From positions 62,001 to 126,000 of the forward strand of contig QCSH01000002.1 of the NCBI GenBank assembly GCA_003211555.1: a DNA stretch of 64,000 nucleotides, given 5' to 3'. The notes below the pieces were generated by a model. That model saw only the letters and a list, made by a program, of their open reading frames with translations. It was not told the origin of the DNA and did not search any database. Shown here one piece after another: positions 37,800-46,835 of this stretch; the first letter of the stretch is position 1; every line of letters begins with the position of its first letter. A program made the translations under genes and the position numbers. The DNA comes from Pelagibacteraceae bacterium AG-470-G21 (GTDB lineage Bacteria > Pseudomonadota > Alphaproteobacteria > Pelagibacterales > Pelagibacteraceae).

Positions 37800-38360
37800 T
37801 TAATTGTTGTTAACTTTGCTCGAAAATAAATCTAATTTTTTGTCAATTAAAATTGCAATTGAATCTATTATGTTTTCTGTAATTTTTTCTAAGTGTTCTT
37901 GTTCATCATCAGAAAAATCGTTTAAAACAAAGTCTGAGACAGACATTTTATTCTCAGGCTTTCCGATACCAATTCTTACCCTTGAATAATCTTTTCCGAT
38001 GAATTTATCTATTGAAGCCACTCCATTGTGACCTGCACTAGATCCTCCAAATTTAGCTTTGATTTTTCCAAATTCTATATCTAAATCATCATGAAAAACG
38101 ATTACATCTTCTGCATCTATTTTAAAATATTCAAGTAACTCTCTTATGCATATTCCTGAATTATTCATGAAAGTTAAAGGTTTAATTGCATAAATTTTTT
38201 TTTCACCAATATTTCCAGTTGTCAGGAGTCCTTTAAATTTTGGTTTTTGTTTTGAAAGTCCAAATTTTTGATTTATGGCATCTACAACTTTAAAGCCTAT
38301 ATTATGTCTATTATTATTACTATTTGGAGTTGGATTGCCCAAACCTACGATTAACAACAT
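37800..38360 (-). CDS. pth: Peptidyl-tRNA hydrolase
   Basis: 186 residues. GLGNP at 6-10, catalytic H19 in NNRHNIGFK, PLTFMNNSG, HDDLD and GGSSAGHNGVASI are all family-specific. It recycles tRNA from prematurely released peptidyl-tRNA. It lies between rplY and ychF, the order rplY-pth-ychF being conserved across many bacteria, which supports all three assignments. Confidence 0.96.
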   Translation of the reverse strand: MLLIVGLGNPTPNSNNNRHNIGFKVVDAINQKFGLSKQKPKFKGLLTTGNIGEKKIYAIKPLTFMNNSGICIRELLEYFKIDAEDVIVFHDDLDIEFGKIKAKFGGSSAGHNGVASIDKFIGKDYSRVRIGIGKPENKMSVSDFVLNDFSDDEQEHLEKITENIIDSIAILIDKKLDLFSSKVNNN

Positions 38361-38388
38361 ATTATTTTATTATTAGTTTCACAGAATA

Positions 38389-39105
38389 CTATTTTTTCTC
38401 TGCTGGCGCTTTTCCCTCTTCTTTTCCTTTAGCACCACCTGCAGCTTTTTCTGCACTTTCCTCAGGTTTGGATTCCCCATCTGCGGCTGCTTCAGTAGTT
38501 TCTCCTCCTTCTCCATCAGCTTCAGCTGGCTTTTCAGGTTCTTTAACAACAGTAGGAGCGGCTACAGTAGCAATTACAAAGTCTCTCCCTTGAATTGTAG
38601 GTGTTACATTCTCAGGTAGATTTACAAATGATATTTTGATACTTGCACCAATATCTAAGTTGTTTAGGTCCACAATTAATTCTGTTGGAATATTTTCTGT
38701 AGGACATCTTAATTCAACTTTTCGTCTTACTATATTAAGCACACCACCTCTTTTTAATCCTGGTGACAATTCATGATTAATAAATTTTACTGGTATCTCT
38801 AAAATTACTTTTGCCCCTTTTACAATTCTCAAAAAATCTAAGTGTATGGGTTCATCTGTAACAGTGTTAAAGTCTATTACTCTTGGTAAGACCTTTTGTT
38901 CTTTTCCGTCAATATTAAGTGAAATCATATTTGATAAAATATTTTCCTTATTTAATAAGTTTTTTATTTCTTTTATTGGAACGGAGATTTTTTGATTTGG
39001 CTCTTCTCCGCCATAAACTATTCCTGGAACCATTCCTTTATTTCGTAGAGATTTAATTTCACCTTTTGATTTAGTGTGTCTAATTATGGCAGTTAATAAA
39101 CTCAT
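38389..39105 (-). CDS. rplY: Ribosomal protein bL25 (CTC form) with a low-complexity tail
   Basis: 238 residues. The N-terminal L25 domain binds 5S rRNA (FLRIVKGAKV marks the junction), and the TL5/CTC-type C-terminal beta domain extends to about 185. The last 50 residues (189-238) are made almost only of Ala, Glu, Gly and Lys, encoded in unusually GC-rich DNA for this window. Such tails are common in alphaproteobacterial L25 proteins but vary freely. It is followed by pth and preceded by prs. Confidence 0.93.
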   Translation of the reverse strand: MSLLTAIIRHTKSKGEIKSLRNKGMVPGIVYGGEEPNQKISVPIKEIKNLLNKENILSNMISLNIDGKEQKVLPRVIDFNTVTDEPIHLDFLRIVKGAKVILEIPVKFINHELSPGLKRGGVLNIVRRKVELRCPTENIPTELIVDLNNLDIGASIKISFVNLPENVTPTIQGRDFVIATVAAPTVVKEPEKPAEADGEGGETTEAAADGESKPEESAEKAAGGAKGKEEGKAPAEKK

Positions 39106-39150
39106 AAAGTGACGGGTTTGTAACTTATGAAACTAAATTTTACAAGTAAA

Positions 39151-40083
39151 TTATTTAAATAGATCTGATACTGAAGTAGAATTTGATATTCTCTTGATAG
39201 CTTCTCCTACTAAATTTGATATTGTTAATACCTCAATATTCTTAGCTTTTTTTACTTTCATGGAATTGTCGATTGTATCTGTAACCACTAAATTTTTTAT
39301 TGATGATTTCTTAATTTTTTCAACAGCATTACCACTTAATACACCATGAGTAACATATACATGAACATCTTTAGCTCCTCTTTTTTTTAGTTCTCTGGCA
39401 GCATTAACAATTGTTCCACCAGAATCGATAATATCGTCAACTAATATACAAGTTTTATTTTTTACATTTCCAATTACATTCATAACTTCTGATTTTCCAG
39501 GAGTAGGTCTTCTTTTATCTACAATTGCTAAATCTACATTTAACAGTTTTCCTAAAGCTCTAGCCCTTGCTGTTCCACCAACATCAGGAGCAACACATAT
39601 AATATTATATTTTTTTAATTTCTTTTTAATGTGCCTTGCAAATATTGGAGTTGCAAATAAGTTGTCTACAGGAATATCAAAAAATCCCTGAATTTGTCCA
39701 GAGTGTAAATCTACTGTTACAACTCTATCCGCTCCTGCTTTTTCAATAAGATTGGATACAAGTTTTGCAGATATAGATGTTCTAGGAACTACTTTTCTGT
39801 CTTGTCTTGCATATCCAAAATATGGGATTACAGCTGTAATATTTTTTGCTGATGATCTCTTCAGAGCATCAATGGATAATAATAATTCCATTAAATTATC
39901 ATTAGCAGGAGATGAAACAGATTGAATTAAAAATATACTATTGCCTCTAATGTTTTCATTTATTTCTATGTAAATTTCTCCATCTGCAAACTTTCTTATA
40001 TTTGAATTAACTAATCTATTTTTTAAAAATTTAGATATTTTTTGACTAAGGTGTTTGTTACTGTTTCCTGTGAGAATTTTCAT
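39151..40083 (-). CDS. prs: Ribose-phosphate pyrophosphokinase
   Basis: 310 residues. Signature blocks: NENIRGNSIFLIQS, YFGYARQDRK, DLHSGQIQGFFDIPVDNL, and the PRPP-binding loop CILVDDIIDSGGTI. It makes PRPP from ribose 5-phosphate and ATP for purine, pyrimidine, histidine and NAD synthesis. The gene lies between pgeF and rplY on the minus strand. Confidence 0.96.
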   Translation of the reverse strand: MKILTGNSNKHLSQKISKFLKNRLVNSNIRKFADGEIYIEINENIRGNSIFLIQSVSSPANDNLMELLLSIDALKRSSAKNITAVIPYFGYARQDRKVVPRTSISAKLVSNLIEKAGADRVVTVDLHSGQIQGFFDIPVDNLFATPIFARHIKKKLKKYNIICVAPDVGGTARARALGKLLNVDLAIVDKRRPTPGKSEVMNVIGNVKNKTCILVDDIIDSGGTIVNAARELKKRGAKDVHVYVTHGVLSGNAVEKIKKSSIKNLVVTDTIDNSMKVKKAKNIEVLTISNLVGEAIKRISNSTSVSDLFK

Positions 40084-40093
40084 CCGAGAAAGC

Positions 40094-40846
40094 TTATTTA
40101 ATCATAATTACAGAAATATTTCTACCATAATCCTTATGTCTATTTTTTTTCGATCTCCTAGAACTAAAAAAATTATTATTTGAATTATAGGTATCTTTTC
40201 CTATTATATCTATTTTTTTTACTCCATTATCGTAAAATTGAGATTTTATATATCCGCTTAAATCAAAATAAATTTTTTTTTTTCTAAAATTGAAAAATTT
40301 AATATTTTTTTTATTTTTATTTTTAAATAATTTAAAAAAATCATCTTTTACCTCGTAGCTATTTTTTTTGATACATGGTCCAATGCAAGCAATCATATCT
40401 TGCTCAGAGCATCCATTTTTCTTCAAAAGTTGAATTGTCTTCTTAACAATTCCCTTGAAAGCACCTTTCCAACCAGCATGAATTGCACCAACAAATTTTT
40501 GTTTTTTTTCAATAATTAATATTGGTGCACAGTCTGCAGTAAGTATACTAATTGCGATATTTTGTTTATTTGTGATTATAGCGTCTCCCATTAATCTTTT
40601 TTTTGGAATACTATTAATTTTATAAACTTTATTGCTATGTATTTGATTAAGTGAAACTAAATTTTTAATTGAACATCCTATTTTTTTCGAAACAATATTT
40701 AAATTATTATTTATACTTGTAATTTTGTCCTTTGATCCTATTCCACAATTTAAACTTTTGTATATTCCTTTTGATGTGCCACCTAATTGATTAAAAAAAT
40801 AATGTGAAATTTGTTTTTGATTTCTTAAAATTTTTGACTTAATCAC
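40094..40846 (-). CDS. pgeF: Purine nucleoside phosphorylase/laccase-domain protein (YfiH)
   Basis: 250 residues. Metal-binding segments NQIHSNKVYKI, ILTADCAPILI, AIHAGWKGAFKG and CIGPCIKKNSYEV define the multi-copper polyphenol oxidase/YfiH family, some of which act as purine nucleoside phosphorylases or adenosine deaminases, others in peptidoglycan quality control. Start is GTG, overlapping the TGA of the methyltransferase gene upstream (GTGA). Many lysine-rich stretches reflect the AT-rich genome. Confidence 0.88.
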   Translation of the reverse strand: MIKSKILRNQKQISHYFFNQLGGTSKGIYKSLNCGIGSKDKITSINNNLNIVSKKIGCSIKNLVSLNQIHSNKVYKINSIPKKRLMGDAIITNKQNIAISILTADCAPILIIEKKQKFVGAIHAGWKGAFKGIVKKTIQLLKKNGCSEQDMIACIGPCIKKNSYEVKDDFFKLFKNKNKKNIKFFNFRKKKIYFDLSGYIKSQFYDNGVKKIDIIGKDTYNSNNNFFSSRRSKKNRHKDYGRNISVIMIK

Positions 40847-41883
40847 TCAAAACCTAAATTAAAATTGCTTTTAGTTTTACTAACAAATAATACTTTAAAT
40901 AAAGAGCCCATATATTTTTCATCAACTAATCTTTTTATTCTATAAAAAATATCAGCTTTCTGACTAAATTGTAAATTTTTAGTTACTAATTCTGCTCTTT
41001 TCAATATTCCTAATTTCATTAAGAAGTTTCCTTGTGTTGTCATTAAAGATTTTAAGTCGGATTTTGCAAATTCCTTCATGTACATCTTAAAATTAATCAA
41101 ATGAGTGATGTCTGAGTTGTAAGGATTTTTTAAAAAACTAGTTTTTCTATGGCTTTGTACACTTTGTAAAGTATTCTTCATTTTACCACTTATAAAACCA
41201 TAATCTATCATTAATAAACCACCATTATTTTTAAAGATAAAATTTGATATTTCATTGACTATTCTCATTGCTGAGGGCGAATATTCTACAAAGTTTTCTT
41301 TTTTTATATTCTCACCTATATATTTCTCAATTATTTTTGATGATACTTCTTGGTCACAAACTTCTAACTTATTCTTTTTTAATGATATGTATTTTTCATA
41401 CCAATTATTCCCTTTCTTTAAATACTGCTTGATTGGAAACGCATCAAAGAATTCATTAGCTAAAAATATTGTTGGAAATTTTGGAATTTTTTTAAAATTT
41501 TTAATCCATTTTACTTTTTTTTTATTTAATTTGTCTTTTTGAATTTTGATTAGTAATGGACTTTTTTCTAAAATTAATAAATTAGCAGACAATTTAATCT
41601 CATTAAAGTTGTCCAAAGTCTTTATAATTTGTGACATCATCTCACCATTTCCCGCACCAAGTTCTACAATATTTACTTTTTTTGGTTTTTTTAAATTTTC
41701 CCAAAATGAAATCAACCAAATAGAAATCATTTCTGAAAAGAAAACAGAAATATTAGGAGACGTTATAAAATCACCATTTTTCCCAAATGGATTTTTTTTT
41801 ATATAGTATCCCTTTTCTTTGTTATACAATGAGTCGTAAATAAATTTATCTAACGGAATTTTTTTATTTTGTTTGAATAACAT
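40843..41883 (-). CDS. MidA/NDUFAF7-like class I SAM methyltransferase
   Basis: 346 residues. The N-terminus LYNKEKGYYIKKNPFGKNGDF matches the DUF185/MidA family, followed by SAM-binding VELGAGNGEMM and FLANEFFDAFPIKQY, and FLMKLGI near the end. The mitochondrial homologue NDUFAF7 dimethylates an arginine of a complex I subunit; the same role is possible here but is inference. It overlaps lgt by 20 bases and pgeF by 4. Confidence 0.85.
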   Translation of the reverse strand: MLFKQNKKIPLDKFIYDSLYNKEKGYYIKKNPFGKNGDFITSPNISVFFSEMISIWLISFWENLKKPKKVNIVELGAGNGEMMSQIIKTLDNFNEIKLSANLLILEKSPLLIKIQKDKLNKKKVKWIKNFKKIPKFPTIFLANEFFDAFPIKQYLKKGNNWYEKYISLKKNKLEVCDQEVSSKIIEKYIGENIKKENFVEYSPSAMRIVNEISNFIFKNNGGLLMIDYGFISGKMKNTLQSVQSHRKTSFLKNPYNSDITHLINFKMYMKEFAKSDLKSLMTTQGNFLMKLGILKRAELVTKNLQFSQKADIFYRIKRLVDEKYMGSLFKVLFVSKTKSNFNLGFE

Positions 41884-42640
41884 TTTTGTAATATATAATA
41901 ATTAATCCGCAAGTTAGTGCTATACAACTTATTATTTGCCCCATACTTAAATTGAGAAATAAATATCCTAATTGTCCATCTGGCTCTCTGAAAAATTCAA
42001 TAATAAATCTGAAGAAAGAGTATAAAATTAAAAAATATCCCGAGATAATGCCAGGTTTATTTCTTAGTCTGTTAAACATCCAAATCAAAATAACAAATAG
42101 AACGACTCCTTCAAATATAGCTTCATAAATTTGTGAAGGATGTCTGCTTAAATCATCAATTTTAATAAACTTCACAGACCATGGTACACTTGTTTCTACT
42201 CCATACAGTTCTGAGTTAATGAAATTTGATATTCTTCCAAAAAAAATTCCTATTGGAGAACATACTGCCACTAAATCTAAATAACTAAAAATATTTTGAT
42301 TTTTATTTTTACAGAAAAAGTGAGTGCCAATAATAATACCAATTAATGCTCCGTGAAAAGACATACCTCCTTGCCAAATTTTTATTATTTCAAATGGATT
42401 ACTAATGAAATAAATTGGATCATAAATGATGACATAGCCAAGTCTTCCTCCTAGTATAATACTTATGATCAAATAAGTTATATAATCGTCAAAATATTCT
42501 TTCTGAGTGCTATCTTTTATCAGCTTATTTTTAGCAAAATACCAACCAAATACCAAACCCACAATGTAAGACAAAGAATACCATCTAATTTCTATTGAAA
42601 AGATCTGAAAAGCAACTGGGTCAAAATTATTAATAAACAT
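41864..42640 (-). CDS. lgt: Prolipoprotein diacylglyceryl transferase
   Basis: 258 residues, seven membrane helices. The Lgt signature GRISNFINSELYGVET and the catalytic region MSFHGALIGIIIG are intact, with RHPSQIYEA further on. It transfers diacylglyceryl from phosphatidylglycerol to the lipobox cysteine, the first step in lipoprotein maturation. First gene of a seven-gene minus-strand group; 48 bases separate it from the divergent ubiK. Confidence 0.95.
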   Translation of the reverse strand: MFINNFDPVAFQIFSIEIRWYSLSYIVGLVFGWYFAKNKLIKDSTQKEYFDDYITYLIISIILGGRLGYVIIYDPIYFISNPFEIIKIWQGGMSFHGALIGIIIGTHFFCKNKNQNIFSYLDLVAVCSPIGIFFGRISNFINSELYGVETSVPWSVKFIKIDDLSRHPSQIYEAIFEGVVLFVILIWMFNRLRNKPGIISGYFLILYSFFRFIIEFFREPDGQLGYLFLNLSMGQIISCIALTCGLIIIYYKNVIQTK

Positions 42641-42688
42641 TTAATTGTAATGTTATAAGTATTACATAAACGTTGATAAGAAATTATT

Positions 42689-42931
42689 ATGTCAAAATCA
42701 AGATTCGCATTTGATAAATTTGCAAAATTTTTAGAAGAAGGGCTAGTGAATTATAAAGATTTCAGTGATGAAATAATAAATATCTTAAGATCAAAAAAAG
42801 AGGAAATTATCCTTAAGATGAACTTGGTAAGTAAAGATGAAATTGATATATTAAATCAAAGAATTGAAAAGCTAGAAAAAAAAATTGCTGAAAAAAAAAT
42901 TAAAAAAAAATCTAAACGGGTAAAGAAATAA
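42689..42931 (+). CDS. ubiK: UbiK-like accessory factor (BMFP family)
   Basis: 80 residues. N-terminal amphipathic part MSKSRFAFDKFAKFLEE and a C-terminal coiled coil (VSKDEIDILNQRIEKLEKKI) with a lysine-rich end, as in the BMFP/YqiC family. E. coli UbiK aids aerobic ubiquinone synthesis by linking Ubi proteins to lipids. A single gene on the plus strand between lgt and envZ; its last 20 bases overlap the 3' end of envZ. Confidence 0.8.
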   Translation: MSKSRFAFDKFAKFLEEGLVNYKDFSDEIINILRSKKEEIILKMNLVSKDEIDILNQRIEKLEKKIAEKKIKKKSKRVKK

Positions 42932-44225
42932 TTACTTTTAATCCTCCTAAGTTAGATTTATCAAATTTAATATCTCCTCCATGAGATTTTATTACATCTG
43001 ATGAAATAGCCAGACCAAGACCCACACTTGATTTTGTTTCTGATCTACTTTTGTCAATTTTATAAAATGGTTTTAGAACATTCTGATGTTCCTTTTTGGG
43101 TATTCCTGGACCATCATCTTCTATGGAAATATTTATAGTTGATCTTCCTTTTTTTAAATACAATTCAACATTATCAGCAAATTTTAAGGAATTATCTATA
43201 AGGTTATTGATACACCTGCTGATTAAATTTTTTCTACCATCAAAATAGACTCTATCTTTTAAAAAGTATTTAACATTTGGTTTTTCATATTTTTTACATA
43301 TCTCTTCTATCAAATTTGAAATATTGAATGTTTCAGTTTTGTCTTTTGCTCCAGATCTAGCAAATTGCAAATATTCATTTAACATTTTTTCCATTTCATC
43401 TATATCTCTTGTAAGTTTTTCAATTACGTCTTTATCTTTAATCATTGCGATTTGAAGTTTAATTCTTGTTAAAGGTGTTCTTAGATCATGGCTAATACCT
43501 GACAACATTTCCGATCTTTGGTTCAGATGTCTAAGTATCCTTTTCCTCATTTTATCAAATTCTAAACCTGCTCTTCTAATTTCTAAAGCGCCCGAAGGTC
43601 TAAATTCATCAATTTCCTCGCCTCTACCAAAGCGTTCAGATGCTTCAGCAAGTTTAGTAATTGGCCTTGTCTGATTTTTCAAAAAAATAATTGCAACCGC
43701 TATCATAAGTATTGCCGGCAGAGTAATCCAAATACCAAATAACCTAGCAGAACTGGTTGTCAGTCTGCTTCTTGGTATAAAAAATTGGAAATAACCATTT
43801 GAATATCCAATTTTTAAATCAATTACCTCTTTAAAATTAGTTGTATCAAACCAATAGTTTAAATTTTTTTTCTTCAGCTCTCTCCTTAACGAGCGGTCAA
43901 CTGGACTAAACCATCTTTCAGTTGTTTTAATTGGTAAAATTTTATCTTTTTCATATTTTATATTAATTCCTAAATGCTCTTTAAATAAAATAACTATAAA
44001 ATCTTTATTTGTTTCATCATTATCATATGCATCAATAAAAGTTTTAACCTCTGAAACCAGTGCTCTTGTCATACCAGAGTTAGTTTTAATCCAAAGACTA
44101 TCAAAGAACACAAGTGAAATTGTTACCTGGAGAACGACAATCGGTACTGCTACTATAAGAAGTCCTCGATAAAAAAGTCTTTTTGGCAAAATGCCTTTTA
44201 TAAATTTATTCAATCCATAAAACAT
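42912..44225 (-). CDS. envZ: EnvZ-like sensor histidine kinase
   Basis: 437 residues. Two membrane helices (about 20-42 and 163-183) flank a periplasmic domain, then HAMP (184-236), the phospho-acceptor H246 in GISHDLRTPLTRIKLQIA, N-box NNLIDNSLKFA, G1 DDGPGIP and G2 GLGLAIS. It forms a two-component pair with the OmpR-type regulator, whose gene it overlaps by 20 bases. Signal unknown; SAR11 genomes are known to keep very few such systems, one being EnvZ/OmpR. Confidence 0.9.
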   Translation of the reverse strand: MFYGLNKFIKGILPKRLFYRGLLIVAVPIVVLQVTISLVFFDSLWIKTNSGMTRALVSEVKTFIDAYDNDETNKDFIVILFKEHLGINIKYEKDKILPIKTTERWFSPVDRSLRRELKKKNLNYWFDTTNFKEVIDLKIGYSNGYFQFFIPRSRLTTSSARLFGIWITLPAILMIAVAIIFLKNQTRPITKLAEASERFGRGEEIDEFRPSGALEIRRAGLEFDKMRKRILRHLNQRSEMLSGISHDLRTPLTRIKLQIAMIKDKDVIEKLTRDIDEMEKMLNEYLQFARSGAKDKTETFNISNLIEEICKKYEKPNVKYFLKDRVYFDGRKNLISRCINNLIDNSLKFADNVELYLKKGRSTINISIEDDGPGIPKKEHQNVLKPFYKIDKSRSETKSSVGLGLAISSDVIKSHGGDIKFDKSNLGGLKVIISLPV

Positions 44226-44883
44226 AACCTTTACCTCTTATTGTTTGAAGATAATTTGGATTCTTAGGATTTTCCTCAATTTTTTTTCTTAACCTTGTAA
44301 TTATCACATCAACTGATCTTTCTTTATCAATTTTTATAAGTTTCCCAATTTCTTCTCTTTCAAAAATTTTTCCTGGTGAATTTACCATTTTATCAAGAAT
44401 AATTTTCTCGGTATTGTTAATTTTTATAGATTTATTATTTTTTAAAACGAATAATTTATTTAAATCAATTTCAATTTTACCGAATTTAAATTTTCTAATT
44501 GTATCTTTATGTTTTGTTTTATCTAATATGTTATTTATTCTTAGTATTAGTTCTTTTGGTTCAAAAGGTTTTGGAAGGTAATCATCTGCACCAATACCTA
44601 ATCCTTCTATTCTTTCAGATGCCTCACCTTTTGCTGTTAAAAGTATTATAGGTGTGGAAATGACTCCTTTATGTTCCTTAGTAAATTCCAATCCACTTTT
44701 TCCTGGCATCATAATATCAAGAACTATTAAATCAAATTTAATTATTTTAACTTTCTTTTCTGCATCTAATGCACTCTTAGAAGTTGTTACAAGATAATTG
44801 TTTTGATTTAAATATTCTTTAACTAGTTCTCTTATACCATCGTCATCGTCAACTACTAAAATATGAGCTTTAAACTTTTCCAT
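44206..44883 (-). CDS. ompR: OmpR/PetR-type response regulator
   Basis: 225 residues. Receiver domain with acidic cluster VVDDDDG (10-16), phospho-acceptor D56 in VLDIMMPG, T/K residues LLTAKG and PKPFEP, then a winged-helix domain with RSVDVIITRLRKKIEENP and TIRGKGYVL. It lies between a MarR-type gene (14-base overlap) and the kinase (20-base overlap). In Rhodobacter the MarR-OmpR pair petP-petR is required for cytochrome c expression; the same arrangement here suggests a similar role. Confidence 0.92.
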   Translation of the reverse strand: MEKFKAHILVVDDDDGIRELVKEYLNQNNYLVTTSKSALDAEKKVKIIKFDLIVLDIMMPGKSGLEFTKEHKGVISTPIILLTAKGEASERIEGLGIGADDYLPKPFEPKELILRINNILDKTKHKDTIRKFKFGKIEIDLNKLFVLKNNKSIKINNTEKIILDKMVNSPGKIFEREEIGKLIKIDKERSVDVIITRLRKKIEENPKNPNYLQTIRGKGYVLWIE

Positions 44884-45313
44884 TAATTATCTTCTTCAAA
44901 ACATTATCAAAGCTAACAACTTCATTTGACTTAGAGTTTAAGAATGCTTGATAAATCCTTTTCTTTTGCGCTGTGAAAATTTCATCAAATAATTTATGAC
45001 CTTCGTCAGTTAGGTAGACATGTTTTATTCTCGTATCAATTTTGTCTTTTTTATATTCTATGGCTTTTAAATTTATTAAATCTTTCAACACTCGATTAAG
45101 ACTTTGCTTTGTAACTTTTAACTTTCTTAAAAGGTCAGATATTGTTATGCCCTCATATAATGAAATTAAGTGAATTACCTTGTTATGTGCGACACCTAGG
45201 GAGTATTTATTTAATATTTTTTTAGCGTCAGATATTGTTTCTCTGTATCCAAGAAATATTTTTTCAATATATTGTTTGAGATCCTCATCTTTTAAATATA
45301 AAAGCTTTTTCAT
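44870..45313 (-). CDS. MarR-family regulator, PetP-like
   Basis: 147 residues, winged helix: DLLRKLKVTKQSLNRVLKDL is the helix-turn-helix, followed by the wing RIKHVYLTDEGHKLFDE. The partner arrangement (MarR gene overlapping an OmpR-type regulator gene) is that of petP-petR of Rhodobacter capsulatus. The divergent ilvE promoter region carries imperfect inverted AT-rich sequence between the two start codons that could be its operator. Ligand unknown. Confidence 0.8.
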   Translation of the reverse strand: MKKLLYLKDEDLKQYIEKIFLGYRETISDAKKILNKYSLGVAHNKVIHLISLYEGITISDLLRKLKVTKQSLNRVLKDLINLKAIEYKKDKIDTRIKHVYLTDEGHKLFDEIFTAQKKRIYQAFLNSKSNEVVSFDNVLKKIINGKV

Positions 45314-45327
45314 ATTGGTAAGATATA

Positions 45328-45356
45328 TTGACTTATTATATATACAAATATATTTT
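45328..45356 (+). promoter_or_regulatory. Sigma70-like promoter for ilvE
   Basis: TTGACT (45328-45333), 17-base spacer, TATTTT (45351-45356). Transcription would start near 45363, ten bases before the ilvE ATG. The spacer lies within an imperfect inverted repeat (ATATATTG and CAAATATAT) shared with the divergent MarR-type gene. Confidence 0.5.
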
Positions 45357-45372
45357 TTTATTAAATTAAATA

Positions 45373-46254
45373 ATGATACCTTTCGATAAACGTTCAGGCA
45401 AAATCTGGTACAACAATGAACTTGTTGAATGGCAAGATGCTAAATGCCATGTTATTAGTCATGGACTTCATTACGCAAGTTTAGTTTTTGAAGGAGAGAG
45501 AGTATATGATGGAGAAATTTTCAAACTAAAAGAGCATACGGATAGATTATTTTATTCAGCAAAAAGATTGGATATTAAAATTCCTTATTCAAAAGAGGAA
45601 ATAAATGAAGCATCAAAAAAAATTGTTGCAGTACAAAATATTCAAAATGGATATGTAAGACCGTTTGCTTGGAGAGGGAGCGAACAAATGGGAGTTTCTG
45701 CACAAAAGACAAAAACGAATGTTGCAATTGCAACCTGGGAGTGGCCAGCTTATTTTGATCCAAAACTAAAAGCTGAAGGCATTAAATTAAATATCTCTAA
45801 ATGGAGAAGACCTGCCCCAAATACTATACCTTGGGATGCAAAAGCAGCTGGTCTGTATATGATTTGTACCTTGTCAAAGCATGAAGCTGAACAACAAGGA
45901 TTTTCTGAATCATTAATGTTAGATTTTGAGGGAAATGTTGCAGAAGGAACAAGTGCAAATATTTTTTTTAAAGATAAAAATAATGATTTACACACACCAA
46001 TTGCAGATTCATTTTTAAATGGAATTACAAGACAAGCGGTAATTGAATTAGCCAAATCAAAGAGCCTTAAAGTCTACGAAAGAAAAATTTCTCCAGAAGA
46101 ATTAAATAATTTTGAAGGTTCTTTTTTAACTGGCACTGCAGCAGAAATAACCCCCGTTGCAAGTATTGCAGGTCACAAATATAGAGTTTGTGATGTTATT
46201 TTAGGATTATCTAAAAGTTTTGACGAGTTGGTGAGACAAAAAAAAGCCGCTTAA
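45373..46254 (+). CDS. ilvE: Branched-chain amino acid aminotransferase
   Basis: 293 residues, fold-type IV PLP enzyme. SHGLHYASLVFEGERVYDG near 29-48, PLP lysine K157 in PWDAKAAGLYM, and LMLDFEGNVAEGTSANIFF with the cofactor-binding glutamate. It performs the final transamination to leucine, isoleucine and valine. A single plus-strand gene with its own promoter; its stop codon is shared in a TTAA with pgsA on the other strand. Confidence 0.93.
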   Translation: MIPFDKRSGKIWYNNELVEWQDAKCHVISHGLHYASLVFEGERVYDGEIFKLKEHTDRLFYSAKRLDIKIPYSKEEINEASKKIVAVQNIQNGYVRPFAWRGSEQMGVSAQKTKTNVAIATWEWPAYFDPKLKAEGIKLNISKWRRPAPNTIPWDAKAAGLYMICTLSKHEAEQQGFSESLMLDFEGNVAEGTSANIFFKDKNNDLHTPIADSFLNGITRQAVIELAKSKSLKVYERKISPEELNNFEGSFLTGTAAEITPVASIAGHKYRVCDVILGLSKSFDELVRQKKAA

Positions 46255-46835
46255 TTTTTATTATCTTCAGAAATTGCATGATCTATTCCTTTTCTTAGAT
46301 AATCATATCCTGTGTATAATGTTAGAAACGCAGACAACCATAAGATTATAATTCCAATTGTTTGAGCATTATAATCCTGAAAATTTATTAATTTATTACC
46401 AGTTTCTCCTGTTAAAAGAATTGCTATAGAAAACATTTGTAGAAAAGTTTTTAGTTTTGCCAAATTAGAAACAGGAAGCTTTATTTTTCCTTTCGCTAGA
46501 AATTCTCTTAATCCTGAAATTAGTATTTCCCTTGTAAGAATTATAATAGCTGCAATAACTTCATAATTTTTTATTGTTTGGTCCATGACTAATAATATCA
46601 ATGCAGTTGCAACAATAATTTTGTCAGCAATAGGATCTAATAGTTCACCAAGTTTAGACTCTTCTTTAAACATTCTTGCCAAAAGACCATCTAAAAAATC
46701 AGTAAATGATGCTATTAAAAAAAGAGCAAATGGTATTACGTCTCCATAAAATCCTGGAAGATAGAACGTAAAAACAAAAATTGGAACAATTATTATTCGT
46801 CCAATTGTTAAATAATTAGGTATTTTAAATTTCAT
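46251..46835 (-). CDS. pgsA: Phosphatidylglycerophosphate synthase (CDP-alcohol phosphatidyltransferase)
   Basis: 194 residues, about five membrane helices. The family signature is complete: DGLLAR, then G of KLGE, then DPIAD (D-G-x2-A-R-x8-G-x3-D-x3-D). It forms phosphatidylglycerophosphate from CDP-diacylglycerol, feeding lgt among others. It starts 4 bases inside the uvrC 3' end and is last in the uvrB-to-pgsA group. The uvrC-pgsA neighbourhood is common in proteobacteria. Confidence 0.93.
   Translation of the reverse strand: MKFKIPNYLTIGRIIIVPIFVFTFYLPGFYGDVIPFALFLIASFTDFLDGLLARMFKEESKLGELLDPIADKIIVATALILLVMDQTIKNYEVIAAIIILTREILISGLREFLAKGKIKLPVSNLAKLKTFLQMFSIAILLTGETGNKLINFQDYNAQTIGIIILWLSAFLTLYTGYDYLRKGIDHAISEDNKN

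Noticed and set aside
38324..38593. Ala/Ser/Pro-rich plus-strand frame opposite the end of rplY.
   Set aside because: It is the antisense image of the repetitive bL25 tail.
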